Shown here in pieces: positions 58,840 through 64,000 of a stretch of DNA of 64,000 nucleotides (positions within the stretch are counted from its first letter, which is position 1; every line of letters starts with the position of its first letter). The stretch is from Epiperipatus broadwayi (taxonomy: Eukaryota > Onychophora > Udeonychophora > Euonychophora > Peripatidae). The stretch covers positions 717,501-781,500 of the forward strand of contig JAQFVV010006450.1 in NCBI GenBank assembly GCA_028023455.1, written 5' to 3'. The notes beneath the pieces were generated by a model. That model did no database searches and was not told where the DNA came from. It worked only from the letters and a program-made list of their open reading frames with translations. The position numbers and the translations under genes were made by a program.

Positions 58840-59380
58840 TTTCGGATCGTGAAATTGACCGAAAGATGTGCTAGAATTTAACTCATTAGACCCTATTTAC
58901 ACATATATAAATTATTTTCTTTTTATTTGAATTTTAGAAATAATATTTTAGAATTGTTAATATAAAAGTCTGTAATTGTTTAAATTGATTCCTCTTATGT
59001 AAATGGAGTAGAGGGAAGTGAGGGTAATTACCGCCGTCGACTGCAGATTTAATATAAACTTTAGGCAGTCTTTGTGTTACTTTGTTTTAGTATATAATAG
59101 TTTTAATTACTGGATTCCAATGTTTTCTCAAATGTTGGTAAAACGAATATTTTAATTTTTAAATTAGTAATAATTAGATCTGTCTTTTGAAAATTACTAA
59201 TTAAATAGCTGGCACTTATAATTTTAGTGATAGTCAACAAAGGATTATTTTTAAGTTAAAACAACTATATCTTTTTTTTTTTTTAAATTGATAAAACTAT
59301 TAATATGTAATTGTAAGTCGCATTTTAAAAACCTTAATTAAAACAACGTGTTTCTCTATCAATATTATCAGACTTTTTAA
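58840..59380. other. mostly AT-rich, with two short GC-rich spots
   Basis: 58840-58875 follows a good acceptor-like tract (TTTACTCTTTTCAG) and could encode SDREIDRKMC then stop. 59015-59050 (AATTACCGCCGTCGACTGCAG) is an isolated CpG-rich patch. Neither can be supported as a gene. Confidence 0.3.
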
Positions 59381-59389
59381 ATATAATTA

Positions 59390-59700
59390 TAGTGGATTTG
59401 AACTCAGACTTTCAAGCTCTCTTCAGCTATCCTATCTATCTCATATAACCGATATACTTGACCACACACATGTGAAAAAGATAAATGATCTTCAATAAAT
59501 GTATTTCATGCTGAACCAGCCTCTTCAGTTGATCCATATCATCTCCCCTCCCCCCATATATATAATTAATGCTCGCTTGAAATATATTAGAAATCATTTA
59601 TCTTTTTCACGTGTGTGGTTATGTGTATCGTTATATGATATAGATTGGAGAAGAGAGCTTGAAAGCATGGGTTTGAATCCCCTATAATTACATCTAAACT
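59390..59700. mobile_element. hairpin of two opposed SINE-like copies
   Basis: The left half (TTTGAACTCAGACTTTCAAGCTCTC...ACACATGTGAAAAAGATAAATGATC) is the inverse of the right half (AATCATTTATCTTTTTCACGTGTGTGG...GAGAGCTTGAAAGCATGGGTTTGAATCC). GGGTTTGAATCC is a B-box-like tRNA motif, in sense on the right and antisense on the left. Confidence 0.75.
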
Positions 59701-59704
59701 CTAC

Positions 59705-60160
59705 GGATATAAAAGTATACCTGTATTTAAATATTGCAGAATTTTAAAAGAAAATTACAATCTCAATTATTACAATAAGTTTATTTTATTTATGAACACT
59801 TACTATTATTATTATTTTTAGTATTCTACTTATTTATTTCTCCTCTCTAATTTAACATTTTAAAATGTAAAAGGATTACGAGCCGTAGTGTAGTACATTC
59901 GTCTGCAATGTCTATAGTTAATGCAATTAACCATCCAAAATTGATTAATAAATAAGTATCAAACTATTCTTAGCTATTGTAGAAGACTTTTGTTCTCAGT
60001 ATATTAGTTAAAGTGTGTATGTGTATGAGTCACTGTTCGAATAGTTACTTTTTGATGTTGATAATTATCATCAGTGTCCCCATATATGATTAATGCCGAA
60101 TTAAGTAAATATAAAGGATACAAATAGAAAATTAAATACAAATAAAGAAACTTTGGTCTT
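59705..60160. other. AT-rich stretch with a SINE head
   Basis: 59878-59985 (GAGCCGTAGTGTAGTACATTCGTCTGCAATG, then AATTAACCATCCAAAATTGATTAATAAATAAGTATC) looks like a tRNA-like A box followed by the short repeat of 39.84 kb in inverse orientation. Otherwise nothing was recognised. Confidence 0.4.
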
Positions 60161-60165
60161 ATTCC

Positions 60166-60344
60166 TGTTATGACGTATTACTCTGGTGACATTATTCTAA
60201 GTTAGCGATATGTTTATAATAACTCCTCCAAGGGATGTGCGAACAAACTTAATCGATAAAGTTTGTTCGCAGATCCTGTGAGGCGTTATTTTAAAGAACT
60301 TGCGAACTTAGAATGATATGTCACCGGAGTAATATTTCATAACA
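60166..60344. mobile_element. CpG-containing MITE-like hairpin
   Basis: TGTTATGACGTATTACTCTGGTGACATTATTCTAAGTT is inverted at the right end (AACTTAGAATGATATGTCACCGGAGTAATATTTCATAACA). At the centre GCGAACAAACTT and AAGTTTGTTCGC form a perfect inner stem around AATCGATA. At about 180 bp, with well-kept arms and CpGs, it looks younger than most repeats here. Confidence 0.8.
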
Positions 60345-60655
60345 AGTGTCATACCAAACTTCAAATCTAAAAAAAAAAATAATAGTGAGATATATTCAGT
60401 ATTAAAAAAGGAAAAACATATTATGATACTAAATAAAAACAGGTAGTTGTGACTTGTGAATTTTGATTATGACACTTGTATACCTTCAAAGCCATCCTCC
60501 CCCCTTCTGACATAGTACAATATTTGTGCCATCATTAACAACCAGCACATATAATACCAAATTTCAAATCTAAAAAAAAAAAATATATATATTATTTTCA
60601 ATAATGGAAAGATATATTCATTATGGAAAAAGGGAAAATATGAAAACTCCTGAAA
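60345..60655. repeat. diverged direct repeat, about 200-bp period
   Basis: CATACCAAACTTCAAATCT plus A run, then GATATATTCA...GGAAAAACATAT (from 60350) is repeated as TAATACCAAATTTCAAATCT plus A run, then GATATATTCATTATGGAAAAAG (from 60552). Confidence 0.6.
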
Positions 60656-60764
60656 CATTTTTAAATAACGAACTGTAACAAAGTTTTAGCTTTATCTAAA
60701 AATGGTGACATGTAAGATTAACTTTATATTAAAAAAAAAAAACAACACATAAAGTTTTTTTTTA

Positions 60765-60985
60765 AAAAAAAAAGAGGGGGGGGGTAGATATGAAGGTCAT
60801 GGAGTTGGCAAAGATTATGTTGTGGAAATGGGATGGAGCAGATTGTTGGGGAAACTTAGGGTGGACAATGGAAAAGGAAGGTAAAGTGGCTTTCAGATTT
60901 CTCTGGGCATAGCTGCTGAGAGATTCCTGACTCCGTTTAAGGAGAAGTCACAGTACTTTGTTGTGATTTCACATAGTTGCGTTTA
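60765..60985 (+). repeat. LINE 3' region, second copy
   Basis: The sequence from AGATATGAAGGTCATGGAGTTGG to TTTAAGGAGAAGTCACAG matches the minus strand of 33540-33765, the 3' part of the second LINE. Its own coding region is not present upstream, so this is a heavily 5'-truncated copy. Confidence 0.65.
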
Positions 60986-60989
60986 GCGC

Positions 60990-61930
60990 AATAAGGACAT
61001 TTTTGACCATATTTTTTTGTAACTAACATCAACACAAATATATAAAGTTTTAGCTGTAAATGTATTTTTAAATATAAAACTATTATGTATAAATGGTATT
61101 AGAGATGTACTATATTGAGGGGGGTGTACTATGGTGGACTGAACTATTTAATATCTAAAATGGAAAGGAAATGGTCAGTTTATTTGACATGGATTAGTAA
61201 AGCCTGGATTTTTGATTGCCATGACATCATAGACAGAAATTTTGAATAAGTATTACTGAAGCAAATAATAAGTCATCGCAGGAATAATACTAAAGTATGA
61301 AATAAAATAATAAAGAAAAGAAAAAAGTTACATATATTCTTTTGAAAATTGTTAGAAAAAAAGTCAGTGAAATTTGTAGATAATAGCGAAGTGTGTTATA
61401 ACATGCTTTTTAGAACACTCATTTATGTGTATTTATGTGTAATATATTCATTGAAAATAGTGATTTTTCAAGTTTATAATAGATTGCTCTGATGTAGACT
61501 AAATATGAATTACTATTTGTAAAAGCAAAATCATGGTACGTTCATCTTCTAAATAAATTTATCATTGTAAGAAGCAACGAGTTGCCCGTCGATTATATAC
61601 ATGTTGCTTTCTGAACACATTACAAAATTGTATATACTATAAAATAATATATTTTTGTCATATACTTCTTTCATTATAATTAAAAGACTTGCTTGTTTGG
61701 TTTTTTTTCATATTAGTTAGTGCAGGTTTTCGCATATTTTTCAGTCAACAGAATAATTCACAAATCCTGAAATTTTAATGGAACACCCACTCTTTGTTAT
61801 TTTACAGAGTAGATAGATATTAATAATAAATAAATAAAGTAAGTGAATATAAGAATTAAGAAGCAAAACAAACATTTATTCTCAAATTTTAATTATGTAA
61901 AATAAAATAGCATATATATATTAATACATT
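60990..61930. other. AT-rich non-coding stretch
   Basis: Nothing recognised on either strand. Confidence 0.5.
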
Positions 61931-61934
61931 GTAT

Positions 61935-62475
61935 AGGCTTAAACTTGCATTTATATATGTAATATGTGGGATTCGAACTCAGACTTTCACACGAGCCACT
62001 ACTCTCAGTTCCATCTCAATTAAAAAATGTGTTAAATAAGAATAGATAAAATTAAAAGATAAGAAGAATAAAGAATGATATATTAATAGTGATAAGGGTA
62101 ATAAAATTGGGGTAGTAAAAAAGGTAAGGTTAGGGTATGATGTATAAAATATCATATGTATAAAAGATAATATGTATAAAATAAAATATTATGGATATTA
62201 GAATAATAGGAAGATAGGAAAGAGTAATTAATGATTAAAAATTAGAAAAGTAATTGTTTATGTATTAAAGAGTTTTAAGAAGTTAATAGAAAATTAATAA
62301 TTTTGAGAATTGATAAATTTATATAAAATATGAAATGTATTATGTAATGGCTGTATTGTTATTGAAATAGTCAGTTTTATCCACCTGCTTGAGAGTAGTG
62401 GGTCATGTGAACATCTGAGTTCAAATCCCACATATTACATATATATATAAATGCAAGCTTAAGCCTGTACAAAGT
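61935..62475. mobile_element. opposed SINE heads flanking a single PLE-terminal-like copy
   Basis: 61935-62010 (GGCTTAAACTTGCATTTATA to CGAGCCACTACTCTCAG) is the inverse of 62385-62475. The SINE head reads GAGAGTAGTGGGTCATGTG, then CTGAGTTCAAATCCCACAT (B-box type). Between them 62020-62360 is a third copy of the AT-rich part of the 56.7-57.6-kb inverted repeat, ending before its hammerhead-like core. A duplicated SINE end follows at 62475-62510. Confidence 0.75.
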
Positions 62476-62544
62476 CTGAGTTCGAATCCTGCATATATTA
62501 CATATATATATTGTAAATTTATGTTCTTAATAGTGGATATTTTT

Positions 62545-63995
62545 TGGGTCTTTGAATTCTCATATCTGATATAGCATCACTTGTTTTCCTGTACTTTGAT
62601 TTGGTTGCAGCATAATATGAAAATCCTGCCTCACTTAAATATATCTTTGTAAAAGGAATCAAAATATAAATAGCTAGTTTTGATACATTGAGATACTCTT
62701 CTGTTAAATGTGTTCAGAAATCATTTTATTGCAGTTCCTTAAGTCAGAGTCATTAATTAAATCAGTTACATTTTCATAATCACTTGTTTTAAAGATTATT
62801 TAACTGTAAACGGGATTCCGAATCCAGGAATTGTCTTCATTGGGTTTTGGAAAATATTGCAAAGGGTTGATTGTAAGTCATGAAAGTTTCCTAAAATTAT
62901 GTTGTGAATTTCATCATCTGTTATAAAATTTATTTCAGTTAAAAATACATGCAAGGTGTGAAAACAGTCAAAATTAACCTGTTCACCTATAGAAATCTAG
63001 AATTGTAACTTTCTATCAAAAGATACAATTTTATCTCTTGCATTCAAAATTGTAATATTTTTTCATTGTAATAAGAATTTAATTTTATTGCATTTAATAA
63101 AAATATTTTCCAATATTCAAGACACATTATCCATGAAGGATGTATTAAAAATTAAATAAAATTCTGTCAAATTACTTGGTGTGAAAAAAAAAACAATAAT
63201 TCACTATATAGTTCAAAGAGTCTTAATAGAATTTTTCCTCTGGATATCCATCTTGTTGCAGTATGTAATAAAAATGCAATTCATTCACTAACCATTTCAT
63301 CACACAAAATTTTAAACAAATTGGATTGTTAAAATTTTATATAGAAAATTTTTATAATTTCATCCAAAATAGTTTTTAAATATGTCAAAATTTTATTATT
63401 ATCAGTGCTCACCTATGCAAAACAGTGACTTTTTGTGGCTTTTGTAGCTACTTACAGAATACGTGTTATAACTCCCTTCATTTTTCCTACCATTGCTTGA
63501 GGACCATTTATACAAACATCAGTACACTTCCCATTTCATGTTTTGTAATATAATTATTAATATTATTGAATATATAATTTATGGTAACTTGCTTGTAGTT
63601 ATTACACATGAATAAATCTTCTTTAATGCTATTATTAAATACATAATGAACAAACACCAGTGATACACTCAAGTCCTACAATATTCGCTAACTCATGTAG
63701 TTACAATATATATTCATTGTAAATATAAGCAATAAATTAGCTCTTTCTCTCTGTCAGCAGACAGATCTTTAGCATGAAACAATATTATTTGATAATTGTA
63801 ATATATCCTTTTTTAGCACACTCTTTGTTTAACATGTATGGAACAATGTCTTTCACACAAGGCTTAATGAGTGTATCACCAATTGTATGAGCTTCACCAT
63901 TATGTGCCATGTGGTAATTCATATGAAAAGTTGCCCCTGTTACACTTTCATTTTCATTTTTTAGAAATTGTAATCGTTTGAAGTTGAGATTTTTC
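62545..63995 (-). pseudogene. ZBED5-like hAT transposase pseudogene, partial
   Basis: On the minus strand, from the window end, frames read FHMNYHMAHNGEAHTIGDTL, then IKPCVKDIVPYMLNKECAKK, a Ser-rich break, and CDEMVSE. Then come ATRWISRGKILLRLFELYSELL (about 63265-63195) and finally YLNVSKLAIYILIPFTKIYL, followed by SEAGFSYYAATKSKYRK (about 62690-62590). These are the order and wording of ZBED5-type domesticated or free hAT transposases: the (V/T)RW-x-SRG-x-(V/I)L-x-R(V/L)FEL box, and the C-terminal dimerisation segment with P-x-T-x-Y-L-x-E-x-G-F-S. Many stops and frameshifts break it, and the N-terminal BED finger would lie beyond 64000. It is dead. Confidence 0.8.
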
Positions 63996-64000
63996 TAGTG

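Overview
This window looks like intergenic or intronic DNA of an invertebrate animal. It is very AT-rich (about three quarters A+T by eye) and full of A/T homopolymers. It has no long open reading frame that looks like a host gene. What it does hold is typical of metazoan nuclear repeats: an RTE-type LINE, a second unrelated LINE, several Penelope-like elements (PLEs) with GIY-YIG endonuclease remains, a mariner, a ZBED5-like hAT transposase, a Ty3/gypsy integrase scrap, tRNA-derived SINEs and MITE-like hairpins. I cannot name the species. Nothing looks bacterial or organellar, and I see no CRISPR array or operon.

Layout. 1-13.6 kb: AT-rich DNA with a 229-bp tandem duplication (1.87-2.34 kb), a Tigger/pogo-like element (4.1-4.7 kb), a hAT-like element (5.6-6.0 kb), inverted-repeat MITEs (7.7-8.05 and 9.5-9.7 kb) and a long dispersed repeat (8.0-10.2 kb) that recurs at 48.7-49.9 kb. 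13.6-19.6 kb: a LINE tail, a 1-kb palindrome built of two opposed SINEs, further SINE pieces and a gypsy integrase relic. 19.8-20.9 kb: a CpG-retaining block with two perfect tandem duplications and two possible exons. 21.2-26.3 kb: a tRNA-like SINE, a four-unit cluster of one repeat (21.6-23.2 kb), and a decayed copy of the palindrome.

28.6-37.3 kb is a graveyard of retroelements: an RTE LINE (minus), two head-to-head PLEs, a pair of 100-bp inverted repeats enclosing a second LINE and another PLE endonuclease scrap, then a third PLE piece. 37.4-44.9 kb: SINE fragments, microsatellites and one exon-like GC-rich patch (43.3 kb, minus). 45.0-46.6 kb: an RTE LINE fragment split by a 1.1-kb insertion that has short terminal inverted repeats and two internal tandem arrays. 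48.7-55.5 kb: the dispersed repeat, a SINE-like composite palindrome, a full-length but dead mariner and another RTE scrap. 55.5-64 kb: a perfect 21-bp-arm hairpin, a 0.9-kb inverted repeat with a hammerhead-like core, further SINE hairpins, a CpG-containing hairpin, a LINE 3' end and a ZBED5-like hAT pseudogene running off the end.

Function. All recognisable coding matter is mobile-element derived and disabled by stops and frameshifts, so no working pathway can be described. The recurring theme is opposed copies of short repeats, giving at least seven long hairpins that would make double-stranded RNA if transcribed. The only hints of a host gene are short exon-like tracts near 20.0 and 20.7 kb and at 43.3 kb. 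The minus-strand pair could belong to one minus-strand gene, but this is unproven.
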